A stretch of 64,000 nt of DNA, from positions 1 through 64,000 of the forward strand of contig JAMYHX010000158.1 of assembly GCA_025529335.1 (NCBI GenBank), in the 5' to 3' direction. The position numbers and the translations under genes were made by a program. This DNA is from Rhizopus sp. PT2906. Lineage: Eukaryota > Mucoromycota > Mucoromycetes > Mucorales > Rhizopodaceae. Position 1 is the first letter of the stretch. The number at the start of each line of letters is the position of its first letter. Positions 12,532 to 23,825 of the stretch are shown here, piece after piece. Under the pieces are notes generated by a model. It worked only from the letters and a program-made list of their open reading frames with translations. It had not been told where the DNA came from and did not search any database.

Positions 12532-12639
12532 TAAATCAAAGAGAAATATTGGGTTATTGTTTATTTAAAAATATGAGATAATAATAATATAAGGAAAAGT
12601 AAAAAAGATAGTAGGATGTTAATAAAAAGACATACACTT

Positions 12640-13132
12640 ACCTTTGACGTTCAAGAAGTGTTTGAGGAATAATGGCAGCTTCTTTCATCATATAATATGA
12701 TGCTTTGGCGGCATGGTTAATAACTTCCAGTTTACCGTGTTGTAAACTATACATCACCTTCTAAGATCGCTTATGTATAAATTCTCAAACCTATCAATTG
12801 AATCTGCCAATTCTTGACAGATATCACTATCAGAGGTAAAACGTTTTCAATTGATTGTGATATGATTCAATAAGTTGTTGGTATGGAAAGAGGCACTTGG
12901 TCGCCAGGCTTTACAGAAAAGTTCTTTTTTGACCAATCATCTTGTTCTAAAATAAGCAAGGAATTGCTCTTCATCTTTGGATATTGCTTGTAACGGGATA
13001 TTGTCGTTTAAATACCCACTTAGAACGCGAGAACGCGTCCTTTTTGAACCATTCCTCGAACTTATCAGACGTAGTAAAGATGATGGTCAAAACACTTTGC
13101 TCGTAATCTGGATAAAATATAAAATATTTTAT
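12640..13132 (-). pseudogene. Decayed unidentified protein-coding gene
   Basis: On the minus strand the region reads as protein-like text broken over at least three frames: first PDYEQSVLTIIFTTSDKFEE and on to WFKKDAFSRSKWVFKRQ, then QDDWSKKNFSVKPGDQVPLS, then QQLIESYHNQLKTFY, then SDICQELADSIDRFENLYIS, then LQHGKLEVINHAAKASYYMM followed by KEAAIIPQTLLERQ. A perfect donor (GTAAGTG) follows at 12639. The amino-acid composition is that of a real soluble protein, but stops and frame changes interrupt it about every 20-45 codons, and the gaps do not have convincing splice signals. The family is not recognised. It lies between two intact genes transcribed the other way. Confidence 0.5.
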
Positions 13133-13244
13133 GTGACTGTTTCTCTACATTGCGATTTAGAATAACTTGTCGAAATCTGAAATTGGCACGTCAAAAAAAA
13201 GCCTCTTGGAAAGAAGTGAAAGAGAGGTTATTTTGATTTCATCA

Positions 13245-13852
13245 ATGGCAGATCATCAAGAATTACTCGACGATATCATCTACTTTGCTCGTGCTGGAGA
13301 ACTAGAAGATCTCAAGCAATGTAAAGCAGAGCCTAATATGTTAGTTGAAAAGGACGAAACAGGCAAAACTGCACTTCATATGGCAAGTGCCAATAATCAC
13401 TTGGGTAATTTATTGTAATTCATTTATTGTTCTGATGTTCATTAGCTGACTTTATTACATTAGACATTGTAAAGTATATTATTGAACAAATCTCAAGCTT
13501 ACAAGAGAAGAAAAAGCTGATCAACGTACAAAACGAAGAAGGAAATACACCACTTCACTGGGCAGCACTCAACGGCCATTATGAAGTGGTTGAAGCCTTA
13601 GTGAACGCCGGCGCTGACTGCACAGTAAGCATAATTTTTTATTTAAAAGATCATATAGCTAATATATCATAGGTTAAAAATGCCATGAACCATTCACCTA
13701 TCTATGAAGCACAGCAAAGAAACCATGAAAAGATTGCTGAATTCTTCTTGACTACAATGACCGAAGAGGAACCATCAGAAAGTGTTGCTGAAGATCAACA
13801 ATTTGTAGAAACAGGTGTTCAGCCCTTGAAAAAGGCTGTTGAAGAAGATTAA
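13245..13852 (+). CDS. Ankyrin-repeat protein, Yar1-like
   Basis: Three exons, 13245-13404, 13464-13624 and 13673-13852, encode 166 residues. Two clear ankyrin repeats are visible (TGKTALHMASANNHLDIVKY and EGNTPLHWAALNGHYEVVEA), with a weaker one before and after (SPIYEAQQRNHEKIAEFFL), and an acidic tail. Length and layout resemble fungal Yar1, the small chaperone that guards ribosomal protein uS3 on the way to the nucleus; other small ankyrin adaptors are possible. The start is the Met of MADHQELLDDI; the frame stays open 26 codons upstream to another ATG (13167), but that extension is basic and not repeat-like. Confidence 0.7.
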
Positions 13853-14602
13853 TAAAGAGGGAGAGAGCTCATTTATGAATTTCATTATGATGATAAAGAG
13901 GGGGGGGGGTGATTGATTACGAACCTGTATATTAGATGATTTCTTTTGTCAATATTAGTTAATAATTGATAGGTCAGTAAAGCTCTCGTAAGGATCTGTT
14001 GTATTCCATATTGAATAAAGGGTCAATAAGCAGTGTCTACATATCAATAGCAAAAGCTCAGTAACATAAACTGACCAATAATAATAATAATTACAAATAC
14101 ATATAAATCGTAGTTTATATGGGACATAAAGTTGAGATATTCACTAGACATCAACTATTAAATGAAGATAAAAACTTGAATCAGTTTCAATGCAGAACGT
14201 CTATAGAAAAACGCTCATTAATATAATGATTATTTACATATTTGCTATATACCTGTAATTCATTGATTTACCGTATGTATACAAAGGAGCCACTTAAGCT
14301 TGTCGTCTTTTAATAAACCATAATATAGTTAACAAGTTAATCAATCTCTATCACTTACATGACTGAAACTTATTTAATATAGGATGTTCACTTGGATAAT
14401 CAAGGTTACTAGCACCTTTGAAGTCATTAATAAAGCTCTTTTTTTAAATTGAGTTTATATCAAAACGGAGTGCTAAATTTATTTCCTTTTAAGAAGCAAG
14501 AATATCTTTTTGTATAAAACTAGTATTTGTTTACACTTGTTTTGATTATAATGAGTCCGTTCTCTATTTCTCTTTTATTTCTCACTCTTTTAATTATTAA
14601 AA
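13853..14602. other. Intergenic, no gene seen
   Basis: AT-rich spacer between the ankyrin gene and the LIM gene with a G9 run near 13902. There are no open frames of note and no RNA gene recognised. Confidence 0.6.
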
Positions 14603-16142
14603 ATGGGATTTTGTCATCGCTGCGGTGAAATAACTCGAGGAAAGTGCGTTAAATGTGGTGGAAGACCAGTAGAGTCAACTATAAGCTGTCTGGTAGCTGA
14701 AGCAGGAGGAATGTCCATAATAGACAAATGGCAATCTCAGTATGTTTTTCCGTTGATAAAAGAAAAGATTGTTTACTAATACTATTTAGATATGCTGATA
14801 CAATACTTGCGCCAGAAGAAATAATCAAAAAAAGCCACTTAAACGCCAAAAGGATACCCACAGCTCAGTCTGCCTTTTATACAAACCAGAAAGTGTGTAG
14901 TTGCTGTAGTAAGACATTGGACTATACAACCATATTAGAGGACGGTGTTCCCTATTGTAGACAATGTCATCTCAAGTTGTACAATAAGGGCCAATGGTAA
15001 GACAATAGCAAAACTGATCTTTACTATAGATTAACCATATAACGTATAGCCCTGCTTGCAATGAGCCTATCTCTGAACATGACTCATGGATTGAACATGC
15101 AAATAAAAAGTGGCACAACGCGTGTTTTGTCTGCTTCAATTGTAAAAAGCCACTGGAAGTAAACCCTCTTGTCGATCTACAAGAACGTCCTTGCTGTGAG
15201 CCCTGCTTTATGGCACAAGCTGGTAAAGGAACAAGCAGAAAGTCATGGTACAGTGATGATTCTATCTCTTCACAATCAAGCCTTTCCTCAAGTGGCTCCA
15301 CTAGATCATCTATACTCCTTTCAAGATATAACCATTCACGGCCACGCCTGGATAGAGACTTGTTCCAGCCCTCGATGAGCACGCCTCCTTTATCACGTAT
15401 ACCATCTCCTGAAGACTCCAAGGACCTGCTATCGAGAAAGAGCCCTTCTCGGCCAAAAATAACGATACCCAAACCAGCTGCTATTTCAACCTCTCTAAAC
15501 TCACCACCCTCCTCTGTCTCGTCTCCAATTATAAAGCCAATTTCTCAAAGACCATGTAATTATTGTCATGAACCTCTAGGCGATACAGGAAAGAAGCTCA
15601 AACTGTCGCTTCCTTCGGGGCAGTACGCTTGGTTCCACAAATCATGCTTCCTTTGTAGTCGGTGTCACCAGCCGTTTAGCAGTAACGAGTGCGCTACAGA
15701 TGGCAAATCGTTCTATCATGCCGATTGCGGCACGAAGCGTTGCTTTGCCTGTAAAAAACCAGTAACTGACGACTGTTACAAGTTTCAAGACAAGGCGTAC
15801 CATTTTGATTGCTTTACCTGTCAAGGTGGATGTGGTCAACAGATTTCTTTGGGTCAGCCTTTCTTTGAAGTCGATCAAGTTCCTTACTGTCAGTCCTGTC
15901 ACGATGCTCAGTCTCAACCCAAAGTTCGCCAGAGAGTGCTACCCAAATTAGGAGGACAAAAGACTTGTCCGAAATGCAAAAAACCCATCTCTGTCATGGA
16001 CGATACCCCCGGCCCGTTAGCAAGCAGATGGCATAAAAAATGTCTAAGATGTACCAAATGCTCTAAACAACTGGACTCTGCCGCCAAAGTGTATACTGGA
16101 AGTCAAGGTGAATCCCTTGTTTATTGTAGAACTTGTTTGTAA
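14603..16142 (+). CDS. Multi-LIM-domain protein
   Basis: Three exons, 14603-14739, 14790-14996 and 15050-16142, encode 478 residues. A short zinc-binding N-terminus (FCHRCGEITRGKCVKCGG) is followed by LIM domains: one around residues 98-185 spanning the second splice junction (CSCCSKTL...YCRQC, then CPACNEPI...WHNACFVCFNC), then after a Ser/Pro-rich linker (about 195-305) three further zinc modules (CNYCHEPLG..., CFACKKPVTDDC..., CPKCKKPIS...) with the LIM pattern C-x2-C-x(16-23)-H-x2-C-x2-C-x2-C. LIM proteins are adaptors, in fungi mostly of actin, septation and Rho signalling. It could be a paxillin-like scaffold, but there is no catalytic domain to fix the role. It converges on the WD40 gene with 135 bases between stop codons. 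Confidence 0.85.
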
Positions 16143-16277
16143 CATGCTCTTTTTATTATTTTTAAACGTAAAACTTTTTCGTTCATTCTTCCAAATAAAA
16201 GCAATTATTATTCTTGTATAAAACACATTGAAATTTCTGAGAATAAAGATGGGGTATATGTGTATATGAGTTCTTTC

Positions 16278-18454
16278 TTAATCAAACTCCTTAACAATCT
16301 CATTTTCGCGCACTGTATAATCTAACCAAGTCATGTATCGAGTAGATGAAGCTGTAATGACAGTATCCTGTCCAGGAACAAACATGGATACCAAGACTCT
16401 AGGTGTTGATTGAATATCCATAGAGAACGAAGGAGAATGTCCAACATTACAGTATCTTAGGTCCCAAAAGTTCACCTTGGCCATATCTTGTCCACCACAA
16501 GCGACCATATAGCCGTTCTTGTGCATATCTGCCTTTACATATCTTGAAAAGTTTTCTTTTTCAGACTGTCCGAATTTTAACTTGATCGCCTGATGCTCTG
16601 GTTCTCGTAAATCATATATTTGGAATTGATCGTTATAAATCGAACGACTAGAAAAATAAAGTGTCAATATAAACATTTAAAGAGCAAATATGACATACGT
16701 TATAAGCACAATGTTTGGGTTCAAACTGCTCTGTAAGAGTTGAGAGATCTTTCCTGGATGGCGAGTCGTTCTGTTGACCGAATTTCTACTCAAATCAATA
16801 ATAGATAATCTCTCGTCTGCACCGCCTATAACCATCAAATCATTGAATGAACTATAACAGGATGCGGTCAAAGCTGATGTGTGCATAATTGGCATTCTAT
16901 CCATTGATTCAACAGTAAAAGAAGGATCTCCCTCATCTTTTTTAACAGTCCACAGATACTATAATGGATACAATGTTGGTATATCACACTAGCCATCATG
17001 AGATTCACTTACAGCAGTTTTATCTAAGCCTCCTGTAACAAATTGATAACGACCGTCATTATTATTTGGTCTAATCACAGAACCCATCATATTGACTCCA
17101 TTTTCATGAGGTGATTCAGCCAACACATGTACTTTGCCTTTCACATCATTCTATAGAACAAAGGGGGGGTTAGCTATTTTCTTTGATAGATGCCTTTTTT
17201 ATTACATATGTAGCATCCAATATTTCAATCATCTTTATGGGTTCTTTTGATAGTTCTGCTCCAGACTCTCTGTGTCTTGTGGGAAGAGATGGAGCTATGG
17301 CCAATGCTCTTGGATTCACCCAGCACATGTCTTCTATCCATGTATCATACAAATGATCTTTACCTATCTGCTTGATTTTTCTAACATGTTGTTAGTTCAG
17401 GCATCAACACTGCTCACTAACATACCTTCTTTCGCCAGCATTCCTATATAGCACACAGGTATATTGAGCATCCCGTTCACTTTTAAATATAAAAAAGGGT
17501 ACTTACCAAAACTGCACTTCACCTTCCAAAGAAGTGGCAATCATCAAATTGGCCATCTGTTTATTTGAATCATCAGGACAAATATTGTACAACAAGGAGC
17601 GTGGTTTCTTTGTAAACTCTATACGACTCCATCTTCCTCGCACTGCATATACATCCATTGTCCTCTTTGAAGCCCATTGAATCTCTAGTTCTCTTGGATC
17701 TTTACTTGACTGAGGCTGCACTTGTTCAATGACCTTTTCCTAAACATGTCAGACAGGATACATATATACTTCACATTAAACCTACCTTTGTCGCTTCCAT
17801 CCTGGATCGCTTCACAGGTTCATTCTGACTGTTTATGGGTGGCAAAGGTGCAGATCGCTTTCCCATCTGTGGTCTCGATGATATGACAGACGCGGGATCT
17901 GCCGCTTTAGGAAAGGATGGCGGCACATCTGAAAGTAAGCTTGCATAGTAAGCTATTTGTTCAGAGATTTCCTTGATAGACAAGCTGGATGAACTAAGCT
18001 TTCGTTGATACTTGTGTTGCTTCAACATTTCTTTATCAAGCTGATGACAGCAATTTAAGAAAAGCTCTTATTGTATATAATATAACTATACCTTTCTCTT
18101 GAGCTGTGCAATCACATCAGGTATTTTTATCATATTGTTTTCTCTCCTGATAACAGTTCCTTCTTCTTCGTCTTCACTACTGTCACTACTCAGCTGGTGT
18201 ACACTAGATCTCAAGCTACTAGGTGTCTCACGTTGACCCTTTACACACGTTAGTATTATCGTAATAGATATGAAGACAGCGCTTACGTGATCTACACTAC
18301 ATGCACTATTGCTACTTCTAGGAGAAAACAAGCTTTCTATTCCTTTTAAGTAAAACAAATATATCAAAATGAGTACACTTGTCATCTTACCTGATCCTCC
18401 TTCATTATTTTCAATCTTTAATGTTGACGCGGAAAATAAAGAGCGTGGAAGCAT
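16278..18454 (-). CDS. WD40-repeat protein of unknown role
   Basis: Ten exons on the minus strand (18391-18454, 18287-18342, 18092-18238, 17786-18040, 17507-17739, 17426-17443, 17206-17380, 17013-17150, 16699-16958, 16278-16647) give 571 residues. The first ~190 residues are Ser/Pro-rich with an acidic patch (SSDSSEDEEE) and basic nuclear-localisation-like words. The rest is a beta-propeller with degenerate WD units: EGEVQFW, GLDKTAVYLWTV, GGADERLSIIDL, DQFQIYDLR, MAKVNFWDLRY. Exon six is only 18 bases. It recalls nuclear WD40 factors of the DDB2/Cmr1 type in overall form, but I do not recognise a specific orthologue. Confidence 0.75.
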
Positions 18455-18823
18455 ATTTCTTCACAAAAACAAAGCGAGAGAGAAAGAAATAAACAAAAGG
18501 CTACGCAAAAAAAAAGAGAGACAGGCGACGCTTCCCTGGTTCCCTCCGGCCTCTGTCCCTCTGTGGAATTCAGAAAAAGCTGTCACTCTGTCGCAGTGCT
18601 CCGCTTCAAATAGGGGAAAGAGACGGGCAGACAGAGAGTGAGAGAGTGAGAGAGATGTCGTGGGTCTAGAATGTCGCTATCCCTTAAAGAAAGGAGAAAG
18701 AAGGGGACTATTGTCTTTTGAGCTATTTCAATATAGTAAAAGGAGATGTAAAAAAAAGGTCTTTATTTTTTAAAAAGGGAAGGTACAAGCAATAGAAAAA
18801 AAAAGAGGAGTAGCTTAACAAAC

Positions 18824-19093
18824 TTATCGATCATCACCCGCTTCAAATCCACAATAGCACATACTAGACTGACATACGACCTTTATAGCGTCTCTGCCTT
18901 TTTCTCTACCTATCCTAGAATTATAGCATCGGTCTGCACAATTAGCAAGTTCGCCATTACATGAGATATCACAGTCTTCTCTCTTCAAAAGTGGGGATCG
19001 CTTCTTTGGAGTCTGGCGGTGGTAGCTTCCCGCTTCAGAAGTAAGGATAAGGATAGAAAAAGCAAGCGCGTAAAATAGACAGTATTTGAGCAT
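18824..19093 (-). CDS. Small secreted cysteine-rich peptide precursor
   Basis: Single exon, 89 residues. Residues 1-21 form a signal peptide. Dibasic Kex2-like sites follow at 31-32 and 37-38 (KKR..LLKR), so a mature peptide of about 51 residues beginning EDCDISCNGE is expected. It has seven cysteines (41, 45, 52, 56, 74, 79, 81) spaced C-x3-C-x6-C-x3-C-x17-C-x4-C-x-C. The C-x3-C and C-x-C pairs are those of cysteine-stabilised alpha-beta peptides, but the odd number of Cys and the spacing leave the fold open. It could be an antimicrobial, signalling or wall peptide; nothing in the sequence decides. It shares its first four-Cys block with the GPI protein at 60.9 kb. Confidence 0.6.
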   Translation of the reverse strand: MLKYCLFYALAFSILILTSEAGSYHRQTPKKRSPLLKREDCDISCNGELANCADRCYNSRIGREKGRDAIKVVCQSSMCYCGFEAGDDR

Positions 19094-19440
19094 TTGATGT
19101 CAATTAAAAAGAATAAGGAAAAAAAGAGAGAAACAGATTGTAAAATACTCTCTTTCTTATATATATGTTTTAGACAAAAAAGGAGACTTTACAGGGTCGA
19201 TGAGTCTAAAGAAAGAGGAGAGAGAGAGGGGAGGGCATAACGAGAATAATTGATTGTTTAAGCTATCTCCTAGAATCAAAACTTTAATGAAATAATGGCA
19301 GTAAGGAGATGAAGTTACTTTATTATAATTATTATTATTAAAACACGATTCGAGATGAATGATAATATACACAAATAGACAAGCAAGAGAAAAAGAGGAG
19401 GAGAGGATGGGTAGGGTATAATATACAGAGATAAAGTGGG

Positions 19441-20370
19441 TTAGGAACCATAAGAGTGTCTTCTTGGGGGAATGACATTTTCTAATACAACTGCATCCAT
19501 AGGCAATGCATAGTGTGGTGGTGCACTTGGTGTATACGCTGGTGGTGGACCCTCTGGTTGTGGTGCAGCATATCTTGAACAAGATCCTACTTCATCATTA
19601 TCATCAACTATGGCGTCCAGTTCCTTAGCAGTGGGCGCTGAAGGAGAAGCAGTAGTCTGTGATATCATAGATATTACATATCTTCTTTGAGGAGGCTCGA
19701 TCATGGCTAGAGCAGGCGGTGCAGAAGGTACGATATCCTCTTGTTCGTTTTCATAATGATGGCTATGACGATGAGAGTAACTGTCATCGCTGCTGGAAGA
19801 GGTGGTCGAAGCACTATCGGTAGCTGCTGCAACCGCTTCTGTTGCCTCTTCTCTATGTCTCCTATTTTTGGCTCTAATTTTGGTAAAAATGACAATGGTT
19901 GCCACAATAGCAATCACGCCTAGACCTCCTACAAGAGATAATATCAAAATCATCCTTTTCAATGCTTGTTGATTCTGAGTCATATTGTTTGTCAGTCGGT
20001 CGTTTCTTTCAGACGGATTGGGATTATTATTATTAGCAGTATCATTTCTGGGCTGTTGTTGTAGTGGAGCTCCTGAGCCAGAATTAGAAACACTCAGGAT
20101 AGAAGGGGTTGTCTGCTCAGTCACAGTCTTGTAAATAGTTTCAACGGTTATTTCTGGACCCTTTTTATCGTGGTCATGATCATCATGGTGAGCTTTGTCT
20201 GCATCAGGTGCATGTGTTGGTGTGTTGTTATTTTGTTCATTGGTTGTAACTATAGGTGGGGCATTAGGAGAGTTATTGGTTGGTGTTGGTGTTGGTAATA
20301 TAACATCACAGAGTGTGAATTGTAGTAATGGAATAAATAGGATAATAATGAGTGAAATGTGGGTCTTCAT
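19441..20370 (-). CDS. Single-pass membrane protein with PPxY tail
   Basis: Single exon, 309 residues. A signal peptide (1-21, ending LLQFTLC) leads into a Thr/Pro/Asn-rich extracellular part with a His/Asp cluster (HHDDHDHDKK) and several N-glycosylation sites. One membrane helix sits at about 140-162 (MILILSLVGGLGVIAIVATI), followed by a basic stop-transfer (RAKNRRHR). The cytoplasmic tail is Ser-rich and contains PPAYTP within PPPAYTPSAPP, a PPxY-type motif that binds WW domains of Rsp5-like ubiquitin ligases. Topology is like fungal wall sensors or Rsp5 adaptors; I do not recognise the family. Confidence 0.65.
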   Translation of the reverse strand: MKTHISLIIILFIPLLQFTLCDVILPTPTPTNNSPNAPPIVTTNEQNNNTPTHAPDADKAHHDDHDHDKKGPEITVETIYKTVTEQTTPSILSVSNSGSGAPLQQQPRNDTANNNNPNPSERNDRLTNNMTQNQQALKRMILILSLVGGLGVIAIVATIVIFTKIRAKNRRHREEATEAVAAATDSASTTSSSSDDSYSHRHSHHYENEQEDIVPSAPPALAMIEPPQRRYVISMISQTTASPSAPTAKELDAIVDDNDEVGSCSRYAAPQPEGPPPAYTPSAPPHYALPMDAVVLENVIPPRRHSYGS

Positions 20371-20759
20371 GAAGAAGAAGAAAGTACAGTTGAAATGATG
20401 ATAATTAGGCGGAATAAAAAAAAACTTTTTGTTACAGTTTCTTTTTTAGGTTTTACACGCCTTTTCTGTTCTGGTCTCTGCCTTTCAATAACTAGGACGC
20501 TGGCCAATCATAAAAGATGTTCAAGTGACTCAAAAAAAGAATAGCTCAACAGACTGCTCACACGAGCAAATTACTCAGTTAATTATTTTCAGGGTTCTCT
20601 CAATAAGCTCAATTGAATAAATAGTCTCTCAGATCAAGAGTTCATACTGTCTACAGAGATTGTGATTTTAAAGTTTTAATAGACGTGAATCTATTAAAAC
20701 CAAGGGTTCGTTCTCGTCTCACCCTTTTAATTTATTACAAAGGCTTTAATTATAATAGT

Positions 20760-21128
20760 TTATTCCTCATCTTCTTCGTTTTCATCGTTGGCGATGTTGA
20801 AGTAACGAAGTTCGAAGGTTTGCTTGTCAGTAGCAATAACACGGAGCCAGTCACGGATTTGGTTCTTCTTCAAGAACTTCTTGGTGAGGTACTTGAGGTA
20901 ACGCTTGGAGAAAGCAATGTTGGCAACAACAGTGATCTTGTTGTCAGCAGAGCGAGAGATGGCAATGGCTTCACCGAGGTTGTTAGTACGACCATCAACC
21001 TTGATACGGTCATGAAGGTACTTTTCGAAAGCAGCGGCATCGAAGATCTTGTCATTGGCAGGACCAGAACAGTCAATGATGAACTTGGACTTCTTGACAG
21101 CAACAGGGGTGGTCTTGACAGGAGCCAT
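20760..21128 (-). CDS. RPL22: Ribosomal protein eL22
   Basis: Single coding exon, 122 residues, the usual size. It begins [20 protein letters not shown] and carries the eL22 blocks [32 protein letters not shown] and [20 protein letters not shown], then [11 protein letters not shown] and the acidic end [10 protein letters not shown]. It is a component of the large cytosolic ribosomal subunit. The ATG chosen is the first in frame with homology; the open frame extends upstream without homology and with stop-like leader sequence. AGs just before the ATG could close a 5' UTR intron. Codon use is more biased (GTC, AAG, CGT) than in neighbours, as expected for a highly expressed gene. Confidence 0.97.
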   Translation of the reverse strand: MAPVKTTPVAVKKSKFIIDCSGPANDKIFDAAAFEKYLHDRIKVDGRTNNLGEAIAISRSADNKITVVANIAFSKRYLKYLTKKFLKKNQIRDWLRVIATDKQTFELRYFNIANDENEEDEE

Positions 21129-22308
21129 TTTTACTATTAAAATGCGAGAAAGAGAAAGATGAACAGAAATGAACCATTGCCCGCTTTTTATAACATAAAA
21201 AAAATTTTTTTTCTGTGACAGCCCGCAAGCAAAGCTCTGTGGCTTGACTCCCTTTTCAAGAAAACAACAATAATAATAAAAAAAAAACACTCAGGACCCC
21301 CAAAGAGTAAATATTTGTATAAAGCCTTTATTGATCCTGATCATCGTTTGATTATATTAAACATAAGCCAATATCTTTTTCATTGGATCAAATAGGAGTA
21401 AAGGAGTAACTATGGTTTAATTTCTTTAAAGAAAATTTTTTTATTTCAACAAATCTTCCAACTTAACAATCTTATCAACTACTGTTTTAATTCTTGTATA
21501 AACTTGAGGGAAAAAGTTTAATTAAGTGTACTCCTATATATAATATCAAAGCTTATTACGCACACTCACTGTTCTTGAAGAAGGTATTACCCGAGAAATT
21601 ATGAATCCTTGAGTATTTTAGGTTTGGTACCATATAAAGTCAGAATGTAATGATAGCTTATTACTCTACAGGGCTCTCATGTTTAATGGATTACTAGAAA
21701 ACGATGTGGTTTTCAGAGAGTACACTTACAGATCATAATGTTGAATTTCTTATTTGGTACACACTATCGAGACAGAGTATCCTAGAGAACATCTGAATTC
21801 GAAATGGAGGCAACTGTGTGATTAGGAACGATACTCATTTAGATGTAAACAGAACTGTAAACAATAAAAACAACAATAATGTACATACTACAATTGTTCC
21901 ATTTGAGATCGAGACGATTTTATATTTCTTTCAGATCAAATAAAACTAGAAAGAGTATGATATATTATCAATTAACTAACAATTAAATAAAGCTGTTGTC
22001 AATAAACATCCTTCAAAATTCAACAGAGACTATATTCTGATAAGGAGACTCATAAGTTGAGTCTGAAGGTTCAGATACTGTACGCAAAATAATTTGAGAC
22101 TGCGCAAATTGGCACTGTGAGCACTATACCTGAATGTGTTTTTATTTGGTTATGAACAGATGCACGTATTTAAACAGAGAAAAAGGGTAAACTACGCATG
22201 ATTCGTTTCCCAATAATCTGATGAATTGGAGCCATGCGCCACATTTATGTATTACATTATTTCTTCATTTTTTTACCTTTTTTCTTCTTCTTTTCTTTCC
22301 ACAAAGTC
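21129..22308. other. Intergenic, divergent promoter region
   Basis: About 1.2 kb between the divergently transcribed eL22 and endopolyphosphatase genes. AT-rich with no supported gene. A long pyrimidine tract (22250-22300) precedes the endopolyphosphatase start. Confidence 0.6.
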
Positions 22309-23808
22309 ATGCAAGCCATTTCTGTCCTTGCTTATTTTTTTTCACTGATATTTATTATTTATTCATGGCGAATAACCAAGCCACATTTAACACAGGATGG
22401 ATTTGCACTCTACCAAATACCCCGATCCTCTTGGACTATTACCTTTCCACAGCAAGCCAAAAAGAAACAATATGGATATTTTCTCCATATCACAGATATG
22501 CATATAGATGAACAATACAAGGAAAATGCTACAGTTAAATCAGCTTGTCACAAGGTAGCACGGAAAATGACTCAGTCAACTGCCGGGAAGTGGGGCTCTC
22601 CAGGTCAAAAATGTGATGCACCCTTTCAACTGGCAGAACAGACACTTGACTGGATATCAAAAGAATGGCTAGATAAGTTAGACTTTGTCATATGGACAGG
22701 CGATAATGCAAAGTAAGTCCCCATAATTATTGTTTTGAAAATCATTCTGAAACACATTAACGTTAGACACAACTGGGATAAGAAAAATAACAAAAGAAAG
22801 CGAAAAGACGTTTACGGACTGAATCAACGTATGACAGATTTGATGTTGGATACCTTTAAAGATATTCCTGTTATTCCTAGTTTTGGTAATAATGACGTCT
22901 TTCCCCATAATCAGATAGGAGGTCCTGATAAAGATGGGGACTTGCTTGATTTTTATGGCACACTTTGGAATCATTGGATACCCCGTTCACAACGCTCAAC
23001 GTTCCGTCAAGGAGGCTATTTCATGATTCAGGTTACACCAAATATGTATGTCATTTCATTAAACACCATGTACTTTTATAACAAGAACAAGGCCGTACAA
23101 AATTGCAATCGTGCAAGCAGCCCAGCCCATATACAACTCAAGTGGCTCGAAAGACAGCTTAGTATGGCTCGTATGAAAAATGCCAAAATATACGTGACCG
23201 GTCATGTCCCTCCATCTCCCCGTGATTACAGGAACAGTTGTCTCTCACAATTTATGCGAATCGCATCAGATTATACAGACGTCATTTTAGGTCATTTCTT
23301 TGCTCATCTCAACATGGATCATTTCCTTATCTTTGATGGTAAGCGTCAAGAGGTCTCTACCCAAAGAGACATCAGTGCCTACACCGATTGGTTGTACAGC
23401 ATGTACCAAAGCATAGATATTAACTTTATATCCCCACCTCCGCTTGTCGTCATACAAGTGGCACCATCTATTTTACCTGTCTATTATCCCACCTTCCGTA
23501 TCTATCAGTATGAAGTCAACCAAACAGACCGATTGGGCCATCTGCTAGGTTACGCACAATACTACTCCAATTTGACTAAATGGAACTCACATGATCACTT
23601 GGAATATGAATTAGAATATACCACCCAAGATGCATACCATATGCCTGACTTATCCGTGGCATCTTATTACAATCTGGCCAAAGCCATGGTAACAAACGAT
23701 CCTCAACAGAACGAGCTATGGTCACTTTATCGTGAACATATGGTGATCAAGACTATAAATTTTACAGACTATGATGATGATGACGACGACGATAGTATAG
23801 TTTATTAA
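22309..23808 (+). CDS. PPN1: Endopolyphosphatase (Ppn1-like)
   Basis: Two exons, to 22712 and 22767-23808; 481 residues from the Met at 22309 (an in-frame Met at 22234 would add 25 hydrophobic residues). The start was chosen because it gives a compact signal anchor (MQAISVLAYFFSLIFIIYSW), as in type II vacuolar Ppn1, and follows the pyrimidine leader. Calcineurin-like metallophosphatase motifs appear in order: HITDMHID (D-x-H), WTGDNA (GD), GNNDVFPHN (GN-N/D), TGHVPPS (GH) and GHFFAHLNMDHF (GHxxH-type end). The first GD motif lies right at the intron. The protein ends in an Asp run (DYDDDDDDDS). Ppn1 cuts long polyphosphate chains inside the vacuole. A VTC-family gene lies 3 kb downstream. 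Confidence 0.88.
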
Positions 23809-23825
23809 TAAAAACACATACACTT

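Noticed and set aside
13167..13244. Earlier in-frame ATG for the ankyrin gene
   Set aside because: The extension is unlike the family and lies in a degenerate leader; the Met at 13245 fits better.
14972..15472. 166-codon minus ORF inside the LIM gene
   Set aside because: Antisense to verified LIM/Ser-rich coding sequence; no features.
20685..21140. 151-codon ORF opposite eL22
   Set aside because: Antisense shadow of a strongly biased ribosomal protein gene.
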